A DNA stretch of 64,000 nt, from positions 124,001-188,000 of the forward strand of contig CAWARK010000011.1 in assembly GCA_963784415.1 (NCBI GenBank), written 5' to 3'. The translations under genes were made by a program, and so were the position numbers. This document shows, in pieces, positions 8,788-17,073 of the stretch. This stretch comes from UBA7672 sp963784415. Its GTDB lineage: Bacteria > Pseudomonadota > Alphaproteobacteria > Caulobacterales > Hyphomonadaceae. Every line of letters starts with the position of its first letter. The stretch's first letter is position 1. The notes beneath the pieces were generated by a model. It worked only from the letters and a program-made list of their open reading frames with translations, ran no database searches and had not been told where the DNA came from.

Positions 8788-10887
8788 TCAGGCCGCGTTT
8801 GCGACCGCCCGCAACATGGCGCGCGGATCGATCGGCTTGGCGATCACGTCGGCCGACCCGGCCTTGCGGTAGGCCGCAATCTGGTCTGGCAACACATTGG
8901 CCGTGCAGGCGATGACGGGGGTGTCCGAATTTGGGCCTGCCTCTTTGCGCAAACGCGCCAGCACGTCCAGCCCATCCATGCCGGGCATCACCATGTCGAG
9001 CAGGACGACGTCGAATTTCGTCTCGCGAAGGAGGTCGAGCGCCTGGCGCCCGGTTCCGCATTCCGTTACGCGGTGGCCCGCCGCACGCAGCAGGCCGGCC
9101 AGCACGTAGAGATTTCGGGGATTATCATCGACACACAGGATGTCGCGCGAAATCAGTGTGCCCGTGTCATTGCTGGCGTTCAGATCGATCGGACGCGCAG
9201 GGCTGGTCGCCGCGATCGGCGCTTCGATGCGAACCGTGAAACGGGATCCCTGACCGGGCCGGGACTCAAGCTCGATATCGCCGCCCATCGCTTGCGCCAG
9301 CCGCCGGGCAATCGGCAGGCCGAGACCGAGACCGCCATGACGCCGCTTGGCCGAGACATCAATCTGTTCGAACGGTTGAAAGATGCGCTCGGCCGCATCC
9401 GCCGGCACGCCGGACCCTGTATCCTCGACTTCGATTGCGACGCCGTTGGGCTGGCCGCGGCTACGTTCCGGCCAGGCGCGCAGCGTGATGCCGCCCTCGG
9501 ACGTGAACTTGATGGCGTTGGCGATCAGGTTGCCGATAATCTGCAAGAGACGCGCACTGTCGGCAAAGCGCGCCGCCGAGAGGCCTGGGTCGATCATCAC
9601 CGACAGCGACAGCCGCTTGGCGCGAACGTCGGACGCCCAGATCACGGCCGCATCCTCAATGAGACGCAGCATCGACACCGGCTCGGCTTCGATCCGCACT
9701 TTATCCGCGTTGAGCGCCGACAGATCGAGCAGGTCGTTGAGCACGGCGAGCATCTGCTTGCCCGCATCTTCGAGCACGCCGAGCGTGCGCCGTTGCACAG
9801 GGTCGAGCTTGGACTGCGAGATCAGCAGCGCGCATCCTATGATCGCATTCATCGGCGTACGCAGTTCGTGGCTCATCACGCCCATGAAATCAGTCTTGGC
9901 TCGGTTGGCCTTCTCCGCCTGCTCCAGCGCTACAGCCAGCTGGCTGTTGCGAGACGTAAGCTCCGCCTCCGCGAGGTGCTGATCGGTGACGTCCTTCATC
10001 GTGACGACGGCGAACTCCACCTCGCCGGTTTCGACGTGGCGCAGGGGCACGGTGTTGACCGACAGCCAGCGCTTCTCGCCGCTGGGTAGCTCGATCCCGA
10101 GCCGCTCGTTGTCAAAAGCCTTGCCGCTGCGCAGGGTCACGATGGCTGGAAATTCGTCAGGGCCATAGAACGTGCCGTCCGGACGGAAGCTGCGCCAGCG
10201 CGGGTCCTTGCGATTGCGCGAAAGGATGTCCTCGCGCGTAAGCCCCATGATCGACAGGCATGCGGGGTTCATCTCCACGATCCCACGCCGGGGCGAATGC
10301 ACGTTCACGCCCTCCTGGATCGCATTGAAGATAAGTTCGAACAGGTGCTGGCGCTGGCGTTCGGCCTCCGTGGTCTCCGCGGCGCGTGTCGCCCAAATGG
10401 CGGCGCGGCGCTGGCCGAGGAAAGCGGCAACCAGTTCGGACACTTTCGTAAGGCGGCTGATATCGCGCTCACCGAACATGCCAGGCTCGGTATGGCCTAC
10501 GGCAAGAACACCAACCGGCAGGCCCGGCTCGATACCCACCGGCACACCGACGAAGCTGCGCACGAACGGCGCGCCCGTGACATAGCGGGCTGAAGCTAGG
10601 CGGGGATCGGCCGCTGCATCGGTCACATGGAGCGTCTGGTTGGTGGCGAGCGGCGTGCTGCACATGCATTCGCCCTTTGGCATCATGCCGTGCGCGCCAA
10701 AGCTGGACGACACCTCATAGGCCGTCGTCTCATCGTGGATCGTGAAGGCTGCGAGATTGGCGCCGCAGATGTCGGCCGCGAGCAGCACAAGCCGGTCGAG
10801 ATCCTCGATCGGATCGCCCTGCGTCAGCTCAAGTTCCTGAAGCGCTGCCAGCTGATCCTGGTCAGCGGCAGGTTTCCGATCAGTCAC
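8788..10887 (-). CDS. hybrid sensor histidine kinase (GAF-PAS-HisKA-HATPase-REC)
   Basis: About 699 aa, without membrane segments, so a cytoplasmic sensor. In order: GAF domain (about 20-165), PAS domain (about 180-295, including the PAC-like segment around VNTVPLRHVETGEVEFAVV), dimerisation H-box with MSHELRTPMNAI (about 335-350), HATPase with NLIANAIKF, VEDTGSGVP and GGLGLGLPIARRL, and a C-terminal receiver (about 575-695) with DILCVDDN and phospho-acceptor LLDMVMPGMDG. GTG 10887 is preferred because GGGGAG lies 7 nt upstream; GTG 10902 is an alternative. It is downstream of and co-directional with the receiver gene at 10954, so they probably form a phosphorelay. The signal is unknown. Confidence 0.9.
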   Translation of the reverse strand: MTDRKPAADQDQLAALQELELTQGDPIEDLDRLVLLAADICGANLAAFTIHDETTAYEVSSSFGAHGMMPKGECMCSTPLATNQTLHVTDAAADPRLASARYVTGAPFVRSFVGVPVGIEPGLPVGVLAVGHTEPGMFGERDISRLTKVSELVAAFLGQRRAAIWATRAAETTEAERQRQHLFELIFNAIQEGVNVHSPRRGIVEMNPACLSIMGLTREDILSRNRKDPRWRSFRPDGTFYGPDEFPAIVTLRSGKAFDNERLGIELPSGEKRWLSVNTVPLRHVETGEVEFAVVTMKDVTDQHLAEAELTSRNSQLAVALEQAEKANRAKTDFMGVMSHELRTPMNAIIGCALLISQSKLDPVQRRTLGVLEDAGKQMLAVLNDLLDLSALNADKVRIEAEPVSMLRLIEDAAVIWASDVRAKRLSLSVMIDPGLSAARFADSARLLQIIGNLIANAIKFTSEGGITLRAWPERSRGQPNGVAIEVEDTGSGVPADAAERIFQPFEQIDVSAKRRHGGLGLGLPIARRLAQAMGGDIELESRPGQGSRFTVRIEAPIAATSPARPIDLNASNDTGTLISRDILCVDDNPRNLYVLAGLLRAAGHRVTECGTGRQALDLLRETKFDVVLLDMVMPGMDGLDVLARLRKEAGPNSDTPVIACTANVLPDQIAAYRKAGSADVIAKPIDPRAMLRAVANAA

Positions 10888-10953
10888 ATGCAAGCTCCCC
10901 ACCTCATGGACATGCTGCGCCTGCGGCGGCAGTGCGTCCAGTCGCTGTTCAAT

Positions 10954-11493
10954 TTACATTTTGGCCTGACTGGTCGCCCGGCTGGTCCGTTGGCGAACGG
11001 GTGCACGGGCCACGGCGAGCACGAGGCTGGCCGTGTCGATAGGCTTGCCGATGATGGCGACGATGCCTTCGATGTCCTGGAGTTGGCGGCGGGCGATGGT
11101 CATGTTGGCGGTGCAGATGATGATGGGCGTGTCGCAGTTGACCTCGCAGTTACGCATCTGCTCGGCCACCACGACGCCGCTGATTTCGGGCATGACCAGG
11201 TCGAGCACCACGATGTCGAAATGGCGCCCTTCGAGACGGCGCAACGCCTCGGCGCCCGAGCCGCAGGTCTCGACGTTGTGGCCGACCGAGGAGAGGATCG
11301 TGCTGAGGATGTCGAGATGGCGATCATTGTCGTCAACTATCAGGACGTTGCGCGAAGCGGCGACGCGGATCCAGTCGGTGGCGGGATGATCTCGGCCGGT
11401 GATTGTGTTTGCGCCGGCAGATAAGGAATCCGTGCCGACCGCCGATGCATCGGCGGCTCTGGTCTGCCCACGAGGAGGCTGGGGGGCGCCCAC
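10954..11493 (-). CDS. response regulator (receiver domain)
   Basis: A receiver domain with NVLIVDDNDRHLDIL, phospho-acceptor Asp in VVLDLVMPEISG, switch Thr in IIICTANMT and the Lys of IIGKPID. No output domain follows, only a basic tail. The unstructured N-terminal region is Ala/Gly-rich. GTG 11493 is chosen because AGAAGG lies 8 nt upstream; a TTG at 11562 would add 23 residues. It lies just upstream of the hybrid kinase in the same direction and has a receiver similar to that kinase's own, suggesting a shared phosphorelay. Confidence 0.8.
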   Translation of the reverse strand: MGAPQPPRGQTRAADASAVGTDSLSAGANTITGRDHPATDWIRVAASRNVLIVDDNDRHLDILSTILSSVGHNVETCGSGAEALRRLEGRHFDIVVLDLVMPEISGVVVAEQMRNCEVNCDTPIIICTANMTIARRQLQDIEGIVAIIGKPIDTASLVLAVARAPVRQRTSRATSQAKM

Positions 11494-11687
11494 TGCAGCC
11501 ACCTTCTGCCTGAATCGTGCAACCAGCCTGCCCGCACGAATCACGGCCAATCTGTGCTGCAAGCATAGTTAACCATTTCGCCAGCAAGGCAACCCCGGAC
11601 CGGGCCGCCAGTCGATCAAATCATTGCAATACCCTGCGGACCTAGGGGAGTTCCCCGAGGAAGGACTGCTGCCGGCGTCGCGTCCTG

Positions 11688-12917
11688 TCAGCCTTTCTTG
11701 GCTAGCCCCAGCAGACGCAAGCGGAGCGCGTTGAGGCGGATGAAGCCTTCGGCATCCTGCTGGTTGTAGGCGCCGGCGTCGTCCTCGAACGTCACGTGGG
11801 CGGCCGAGTAGAGCGAGTTCGGCGAGGACCTACCCGTCACGATGACATTGCCCTTGTAGAGCTTGAGCGTGACCGTGCCCGACACGTTGGCCTGCGACTT
11901 GTCGATCGCCGCCTGCAGCATCTCGCGCTCGGGCGCGAACCAGAAGCCGTTATAGATCAGCTCCGCATAGCGCGGCATCAGCTCGTCCTTCAGGTGGCCG
12001 GCGCCGCGATCCAGCGTGATGCTTTCAATCGCCCGATGCGCCTGCAGCAGGATCGTACCGCCGGGCGTCTCGTAGACGCCGCGCGACTTCATGCCGACGA
12101 AGCGGTTCTCGACGAGGTCGAGACGGCCGATGCCATTGTCGCGGCCAAGATCGTTGAGCGCGGCCAGCAGCGTCGCGCCGGAGAGCTTCTTGCCGTTCAG
12201 CGAGACAGCATCTCCCTTCTCGAAACCGATCTCGATTTCGGTCACCACATCGGGCGCTTCCATCGGCGAGATGGTGCGCATGAAGACGTAAGGCGGCGGC
12301 TCGACCGCGGGATCTTCCAGCACTTTACCTTCCGAAGACGAGTGCAGCAGGTTGGCGTCGACCGAGAACGGGGCCTCGCCGCGCTTGTCCTTGGCCACCG
12401 GAATCTGGTGCTTCTCGGCGAACTCGATCAGGTCGGTGCGCGACTTGAACTCCCATGTGCGCCACGGCGCGATCACCTTGATGTTGGGGTTCAGCGCATA
12501 GGCCGAGAGTTCAAAGCGGACCTGGTCATTGCCCTTGCCGGTTGCGCCGTGCGCGATGGCGTCGGCGCCGGTTTCTTTCGCGATCTCGACGAGGCGCTTG
12601 GCGATCAGCGGACGCGCGATCGAGGTGCCGAGCAGGTACTGGCCTTCATAGACGGCGTTGGCGCGGAACATCGGGAACACGAAGTCGCGCACGAACTCCT
12701 CGCGCACGTCCTCAATGTAGATGTTCTCGGGCTTGATGCCCATCAGCTCGGCCTTCTTGCGGGCCGGCGACAGTTCTTCGCCCTGCCCCAGGTCAGCCGT
12801 AAAGGTCACGACCTCGCAGCCATATTCCGTCTGCAGCCATTTCAGGATGATCGAGGTGTCGAGGCCGCCGGAATAGGCGAGCACGACTTTCTTCGGGGCG
12901 GGTTTGGCAGCGGACAT
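11688..12917 (-). CDS. argG: argininosuccinate synthase
   Basis: A 409-aa enzyme of arginine biosynthesis that joins citrulline and aspartate using ATP. The ATP-pyrophosphatase P-loop is AYSGGLDTS (about residues 13-21); family signatures GKGNDQVRFE and the citrulline-binding region around EHRAIESITLDRGAGHLKDE are present. ATG 12917 has GGGAG upstream and gives the normal family start; an open extension to 13073 is out-of-family sequence. A sigma-70-like promoter lies upstream. Confidence 0.97.
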   Translation of the reverse strand: MSAAKPAPKKVVLAYSGGLDTSIILKWLQTEYGCEVVTFTADLGQGEELSPARKKAELMGIKPENIYIEDVREEFVRDFVFPMFRANAVYEGQYLLGTSIARPLIAKRLVEIAKETGADAIAHGATGKGNDQVRFELSAYALNPNIKVIAPWRTWEFKSRTDLIEFAEKHQIPVAKDKRGEAPFSVDANLLHSSSEGKVLEDPAVEPPPYVFMRTISPMEAPDVVTEIEIGFEKGDAVSLNGKKLSGATLLAALNDLGRDNGIGRLDLVENRFVGMKSRGVYETPGGTILLQAHRAIESITLDRGAGHLKDELMPRYAELIYNGFWFAPEREMLQAAIDKSQANVSGTVTLKLYKGNVIVTGRSSPNSLYSAAHVTFEDDAGAYNQQDAEGFIRLNALRLRLLGLAKKG

Positions 12918-12951
12918 CTGGGGCTCCCGGAGCGGGCAATTTGGATGCGCG

Positions 12952-12979
12952 CTTATAGCTCCGACTGGCGGCGCTGCAA
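12952..12979 (-). promoter_or_regulatory. putative argG promoter
   Basis: On the minus strand TTGCAG (12979-12974), a 16-nt spacer and TATAAG (12957-12952) sit 35 nt upstream of the argG start. The match to a sigma-70-type promoter is moderate; there is no experimental support. Confidence 0.4.
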
Positions 12980-13090
12980 GCAAAGCTGGCGGTGTGAGCG
13001 GAGCGCTGTTGGCAAAACTGGCGCCGGACGACCTGCGTGCTAGTTTAGCCCTGTCCGGCCGGTCTGCGGCCACCTCGCCTGGAGACGTTC

Positions 13091-13993
13091 ATGGCCGGAT
13101 TTGCTGCTTTCGGACGCCTTGCGCGCCGGACCCTTGCTGCGATCATTGTGACGGTTTCAGCGTTCTGCGCGCCTGCCATGGCGCAACCGGCCTTCTGGGT
13201 CGTGAAGGATGCCGATTCCACCATCTATCTTCTCGGCACGGTGCACCTTCTGAAGCCCGAGACCGTCTGGAAAACCGACAAGCTTCTAGCCGCCATGAAA
13301 GAAGCACAGCAGCTCTATCTGGAACTGCCGACGACCGACCCGCAGGCGATGGCCCCGGAAATGTTGCAGCTGGTCACCAAGTACGGCCTGTCGCCGGGCG
13401 TGCCGCTGTCGAAGGACCTGACGCCGGAAGAGATGAAGACGCTGGATGAGGCCGCCAAGCTCGCTGGCCTGTCCGCAGCTCAGCTCAACGTCTTCCGTCC
13501 CTGGTTTGCCGCGCTCACCATCTCCAACGCGGCGATGACGCGCGCGGGCTATGACCCGCTGTCAGGCGTCGACATGAATGTGGAGGCGATCTTCAAGACG
13601 CGCGACATCAAGCCGACAGGGCTCGAGACGGCCGAGCAGCAGATCAAGGTCTTCGCGAACATGACGCGTGAGGAGGAACTCGCCTACCTGCGCACGACGA
13701 TGGAGGAATACGAGAAAGCCTCGACCGAGCTCGACCTGATGGTCGAGCAGTGGTCGCACGGCGACATTGCCGGGCTGGAGAAGATGTTCGTCACCGACAT
13801 CATGGACGAATCGCCCGAACTCTATGACGCGCTGCTGAAGAACCGGAACGCCAACTGGGTCGTGAAGATTCAGGAGATGCTCAAGGGCAAAGGCACCATC
13901 TTCATCGCCGTCGGCGCCGGTCATTTGATCGGCGATGACAGCGTGCTGGCGATGCTGAAGGCGAAGGGCGTCAGTTCGGAGCGGGTGCAGTAA
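13091..13993 (+). CDS. TraB/GumN family protein
   Basis: A 300-aa secreted protein of the TraB/GumN family. A signal peptide (ends PAMAQ) leads into the two family hallmarks: IYLLGTVHLL near the N-terminus and GAGHLIGDDSVLAML near the C-terminus, which carry the conserved GxxH motifs of this putative metal-dependent hydrolase fold. Start ATG has GGAG upstream. Bacterial members have no established substrate. It is divergent from argG and converges on the PepSY gene. Confidence 0.9.
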   Translation: MAGFAAFGRLARRTLAAIIVTVSAFCAPAMAQPAFWVVKDADSTIYLLGTVHLLKPETVWKTDKLLAAMKEAQQLYLELPTTDPQAMAPEMLQLVTKYGLSPGVPLSKDLTPEEMKTLDEAAKLAGLSAAQLNVFRPWFAALTISNAAMTRAGYDPLSGVDMNVEAIFKTRDIKPTGLETAEQQIKVFANMTREEELAYLRTTMEEYEKASTELDLMVEQWSHGDIAGLEKMFVTDIMDESPELYDALLKNRNANWVVKIQEMLKGKGTIFIAVGAGHLIGDDSVLAMLKAKGVSSERVQ

Positions 13994-14013
13994 GGGCTTC
14001 CGATCCTAAAAGC

Positions 14014-14718
14014 TCAAACCATTCCTGGCCACGCCGCGAACACCGCGAGCGCAAGACTTGCCGTGACAATACCCACCGCCGCGAGGCGCGGGCCGTGCAA
14101 ACGGCTCCATAGCAGCGCGCCGGTCAGCGCCATGGCGATCAAGCCGCCGGCCATGGTGTCGATGAACAGGACCCAGATCCAGTTCATGCCGGATCCCTTG
14201 TGCATGTTCTTGAGCACGCCCCAGACATTCTGTTCGGACTTCGACGCTTTCACCGCAACCGAGCCGGGCGTGTATTCGACGTTGAGCGTGGCGTTGGCGC
14301 CGTTGAACGCCTGTTTCCAGACGACGGCTTCCTGAATGTCGCGACCCATCATCTGCACCCGCCCGCCCCCACCTTCAGCGCGCGGCGCGCGGGATTCGAG
14401 CGCCGTGCCAAATTGCGTCTGCGCCCACTTGCCGAGATCTTCCGGCGATTTGATGAGCGCGGGATCGACCGCGATGCTCGCCTCCATCACTTCGCGCGGC
14501 GCGCCGGTGTCGATCTTCAGCGTCGAGCGGTGGTTGAGCAGCAGGCCGCTCGTCCCGATCAGCAGGAAGGCGAGCGCGCCCCAGAAGCCGATCCAGGCGT
14601 GGATACGCTTCAGCCACTGGATGACGTCTGTGCGGTTGGCGAAAGCTGGCAGGAACAGGAGCGTGCCGGGCGGACGCTTGCGCGCCAATTTGGCGGCGGC
14701 CTTGGTGGAAACGTCCAT
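14014..14718 (-). CDS. PepSY-associated transmembrane protein
   Basis: Encodes 234 aa. A first membrane helix (about 45-63, RIHAWIGFWGALAFLLIGTSGLLLNHR) follows the WLKRIHAW motif typical of PepSY-associated TM proteins. A periplasmic region follows, then MHKGSGMNWIWVLFIDTMAGGLIAMALTGALLW and a last helix to the C-terminus. The LNHR and NMHKG histidines are typical. Relatives often accompany TonB receptors and act in siderophore reduction or uptake; here no such partner is adjacent, so that role is inference. Confidence 0.8.
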   Translation of the reverse strand: MDVSTKAAAKLARKRPPGTLLFLPAFANRTDVIQWLKRIHAWIGFWGALAFLLIGTSGLLLNHRSTLKIDTGAPREVMEASIAVDPALIKSPEDLGKWAQTQFGTALESRAPRAEGGGGRVQMMGRDIQEAVVWKQAFNGANATLNVEYTPGSVAVKASKSEQNVWGVLKNMHKGSGMNWIWVLFIDTMAGGLIAMALTGALLWSRLHGPRLAAVGIVTASLALAVFAAWPGMV

Positions 14719-14874
14719 TCTGGTTCGCCCCGGTTGCGCAGGCGCGGTCAGGCCGGCGCATTGCCGAAGCCAGGATCGCTAGCTGCGAATGAATTGCAGG
14801 ATCATCTAGACTGGCTGGCGGATCGCAACAAGCGTCGACCGCGCCGCAGGCGTCAGAGCCTGATCCGTTGCCCA

Positions 14875-15008
14875 AAGAAAATGCGCCGGCCTCTTGGGGA
14901 GACCGGCGCGAGGCAGCGTCTAGAACGATTGGGGAGGAGAGAGATCGTTCTGCGCAAAACTGGCCGGGACGCCTGGCTCGGGGAGGAGGAGAGCGTCCCG
15001 GGAGAACC
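14875..15008 (-). ncRNA. putative anti-Shine-Dalgarno (cuckoo/CcsR-like) hairpin RNA with terminator
   Basis: Read on the minus strand directly after the stop of the 42-aa gene, three hairpins follow in tandem. Hairpin 1 has a perfect 9-bp stem (15001-14993 with 14972-14964) and a loop containing CCTCCTCCCC. Hairpin 2 has a perfect 8-bp stem (14951-14944 with 14929-14922) and a loop containing CTCCTCCCC. Hairpin 3 has a 7-bp stem (14909-14903 with 14889-14883), a CTCCCC loop and a tail ATTTTCTTT, so it is also the terminator. Tandem hairpins exposing CCUCCUCCC after a small protein gene is the architecture of the alphaproteobacterial cuckoo/CcsR and alpha-r14 small RNAs. The assignment rests on structure and loop motif only. 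Confidence 0.6.
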
Positions 15009-15137
15009 TTAGGCCGTCAGGCGGTGGCCGACGTCCAGAAGGTAGAGGAAGAAGGCGGTGCCCAAGACGGCGGCCGGGATAGCGGCGAGCAGGCCGAGGG
15101 TTTCCTGGATACGGAAGGATTTGGGGAGGAAGGTCAT
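15009..15137 (-). CDS. small single-pass membrane protein (42 aa)
   Basis: A 42-aa protein: a basic N-terminus (MTFLPKSFRIQE), one hydrophobic helix rich in Ala/Leu (about 13-36) and a short tail DVGHRLTA. Start ATG 15137 has AAGGGAC 5 nt upstream. It is not DUF1127, the small protein that usually precedes CcsR RNAs. It has its own promoter-like sequence at 15226-15254 and is followed within two bases by the hairpin array. Function unknown; a membrane location is inferred from the helix. Confidence 0.65.
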   Translation of the reverse strand: MTFLPKSFRIQETLGLLAAIPAAVLGTAFFLYLLDVGHRLTA

Positions 15138-15225
15138 TGTGCAGTCCCTTTTCTTTTCCGGGGTCTCTAACGGCCCCTGGGAGGAGTTTTTGGTGTCCGA
15201 GGTCTCGTGCCCCGTCCATGCACTC

Positions 15226-15254
15226 TATCTAGCCCAGCCCTGATCCAAATGCAA
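15226..15254 (-). promoter_or_regulatory. putative promoter of the 42-aa gene/hairpin RNA operon
   Basis: On the minus strand TTGCAT (15254-15249), a 17-nt spacer and TAGATA (15231-15226) give a plausible sigma-70-type promoter about 90 nt upstream of the start codon. The TetR-like half palindrome at 15269-15278 lies just upstream of its -35. Confidence 0.45.
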
Positions 15255-15268
15255 TGAACAAAATCGAT

Positions 15269-15278
15269 AACGTTCAAT
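15269..15278. promoter_or_regulatory. candidate TetR operator (half-conserved palindrome)
   Basis: AACGTTCAAT occurs here and again at 16040-16049 in the promoter of the adjacent TetR gene. The shared 10-mer is centred on AACGTT and suggests the same regulator controls both promoters. Confidence 0.4.
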
Positions 15279-15392
15279 ATTTCTGCTGCAACAGCGATCA
15301 CGAACCCGCGATTTTGCTGCTGACGCTAAGTAAACGCCATCGGCTGCAGGGGATTTGGGAGAGGAATTGGGCGTGCGGCATCGGCGCCGAGG

Positions 15393-16013
15393 TCAGCGGC
15401 GCGCTGAAAGTCCCGTAAAGACAAGGCTGAGGACGCCTTCCATCTCCGGCACGAGGGCATCGAGCATTTCGGTGGTCCACAGCTGGGGAATGCGGAACTT
15501 CATCATCGCGCACTGAACCAGGTCGGCCGTGATGGTGAGATCGGCGGGAAGCGCGAAATCACCGGTGGTGCGGCCTTCATCGAGGATCTTCTCGATCAGG
15601 ATGCGCTCCTGTGCGCGCTCCTCAGCCAGATAATCCGGACGCTCGCGCGCCATGATCTCGGCCAACTCCATCAGCTTCGGGTTCTGCTCGAAGGTACGGA
15701 AAGTGCGCTCGAGCCGAAACGCGAAAAAATCCCTGAGCTTTCTGGAAGGCGACCGGCCTGCATCACGGATTATGTCGTCGAAAGCGGCGTGCGTGTGCGA
15801 CGTATATTCCCGCGTCATCGCCTCTGCGATGTCGGCCTTGGACGGATAGAAACGATAGATATTGCCGGCCGACATGCCGCAATCGGCGGCGATCTCGGAC
15901 ATGGTGGTCTTGTTGTATCCGTAGTGGAGGATACGTTCGGCAGCTGCGCGCAGGATGGTGACGCGCGGATCGGCCTTCTCGGCGGCCTTGTCAGTCTGCT
16001 GGGGAGAACTCAT
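15393..16013 (-). CDS. TetR family transcriptional regulator
   Basis: A 206-aa TetR repressor. The N-terminal helix-turn-helix is typical: ILHYGYNKTTMSEIAADCGMSAGNIYRFYPSKADI (about 28-62). The C-terminal ligand domain is alpha-helical and of normal length, with RERPDYLAEERAQERILIEKIL resembling the common TetR C-terminal family that follows this kind of HTH. Its start region carries the perfect palindrome TGAACGTTCA (16038-16047), a likely self-operator. It is divergent from gpsA (35 bp between starts) and lies upstream of, and co-directional with, the 42-aa gene. Confidence 0.92.
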   Translation of the reverse strand: MSSPQQTDKAAEKADPRVTILRAAAERILHYGYNKTTMSEIAADCGMSAGNIYRFYPSKADIAEAMTREYTSHTHAAFDDIIRDAGRSPSRKLRDFFAFRLERTFRTFEQNPKLMELAEIMARERPDYLAEERAQERILIEKILDEGRTTGDFALPADLTITADLVQCAMMKFRIPQLWTTEMLDALVPEMEGVLSLVFTGLSARR

Positions 16014-16037
16014 TTCGCTACATTATACTGGGAACGC

Positions 16038-16047
16038 TGAACGTTCA
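16038..16047. promoter_or_regulatory. candidate TetR operator palindrome
   Basis: TGAACGTTCA is a perfect 10-bp palindrome between the divergent TetR and gpsA genes, ending one base before the gpsA ATG. TetR repressors typically bind such palindromes in their own promoters. Confidence 0.5.
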
Positions 16048-17073
16048 ATGAAATCTTCAGCGGATATAAACCAGAGCGGTTCCGTTTTCCAGCGCGTCGG
16101 CGTCGCAGGGGCGGGGGCGTGGGGGACGGCGCTAGCCGTGTGTGCGCTGTCGGCGGGGCGCGAGGTGCATGTCTGGGCGCGTGAGCCCGAGATTGCAGCC
16201 TCGCTGTCGGCAGGCGGCGGCAACCCTGCCTTCCTTCCCGGCGCAAGCGTGCCGGCCATGCCGGCGTCGACCGACATGGCGGAGTTGGCCGATTGCGATG
16301 CGATCCTGCTGGTCGCGCCGGCCCAGCACATGCGCGCGACGGTGCGCGGGCTCGCCCCACGCCTCAAGCCGGGGACGCCGGTGGCGCTGTGTTCCAAAGG
16401 GATCGAGCGCGGCACGCTGAAGATGATGACCGACGTGCTGGCCGAGGAAGCGCCGCATGCCTCGCCTGCCGTTCTCTCCGGGCCTTCGTTTGCGAGCGAC
16501 GTCGCCAAAGGCCTGCCGACAGCAGTGACGCTGGCCTGCCCTGACCGCGCGACGGGCGAGACATGGATGCGCTCGATCGGGCGTCCGCACTTCCGCACCT
16601 ACTGGAGCGACGATCTGGTCGGGGCCGAGGCGGGCGGCGCGATCAAGAACGTGCTCGCGATCGCGTGCGGGGTTTGCGAGGGGCTGGGGCTGGGACGTTC
16701 CGCGCACGCAGCTCTCATTGCGCGCGGGTTTGCCGAGATGACGCGGCTGGGCGTCGCGATGGGCGGACGGGCGGAGACGCTGGCGGGGCTGTGCGGGCTG
16801 GGTGACCTCGTGCTGACCTGCTCCTCGCCGCAGTCACGCAATATGAGTTTCGGGATGGAGCTGGGGCGCGGAAAATCCGCCGCCGATATCCTTGCCGCGC
16901 GCACAGCCGTGACAGAAGGCGCAGAGACCGCGCCGGCGGTTGTCGAACTGGGCCGCAAGCTGAATGTGGATCTGCCGATCTGCAGCGTCGTGCTGGCGAT
17001 GATCGCCGGAGAGATTGATGCCCGCGCTGCGGTGGGCCAGCTGCTGAACCGTCCGATGAAGGAAGAAATCTGA
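16048..17073 (+). CDS. gpsA: glycerol-3-phosphate dehydrogenase [NAD(P)+]
   Basis: A 341-aa cytosolic enzyme reducing dihydroxyacetone phosphate to sn-glycerol-3-phosphate for phospholipid synthesis. The Rossmann loop GVAGAGAWGTALA is at about residues 18-30. Family signatures present: LCSKGIERGT, LSGPSFASDVAKGLPTAVTLA, the catalytic Lys in AGGAIKNVLAIACGVCEGLGLG and GLCGLGDLVLTCSSPQSRN. ATG 16048 is chosen because upstream sequence is TetR antisense, though its ribosome site is weak. It heads an overlapping four-gene operon; its stop overlaps the next start by one base. Confidence 0.96.
   Translation: MKSSADINQSGSVFQRVGVAGAGAWGTALAVCALSAGREVHVWAREPEIAASLSAGGGNPAFLPGASVPAMPASTDMAELADCDAILLVAPAQHMRATVRGLAPRLKPGTPVALCSKGIERGTLKMMTDVLAEEAPHASPAVLSGPSFASDVAKGLPTAVTLACPDRATGETWMRSIGRPHFRTYWSDDLVGAEAGGAIKNVLAIACGVCEGLGLGRSAHAALIARGFAEMTRLGVAMGGRAETLAGLCGLGDLVLTCSSPQSRNMSFGMELGRGKSAADILAARTAVTEGAETAPAVVELGRKLNVDLPICSVVLAMIAGEIDARAAVGQLLNRPMKEEI

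Noticed and set aside
14883..14909. Treating the 14883-14909 hairpin as a simple gene terminator only
   Set aside because: It is a terminator, but two further hairpins with CCTCC-rich loops precede it on the same strand, so the whole array is better read as a small RNA.
15009..15137. The 42-aa protein as DUF1127
   Set aside because: It lacks the Arg-rich helix and the LxDIGLSR-type motif of DUF1127 and instead has a single hydrophobic helix.
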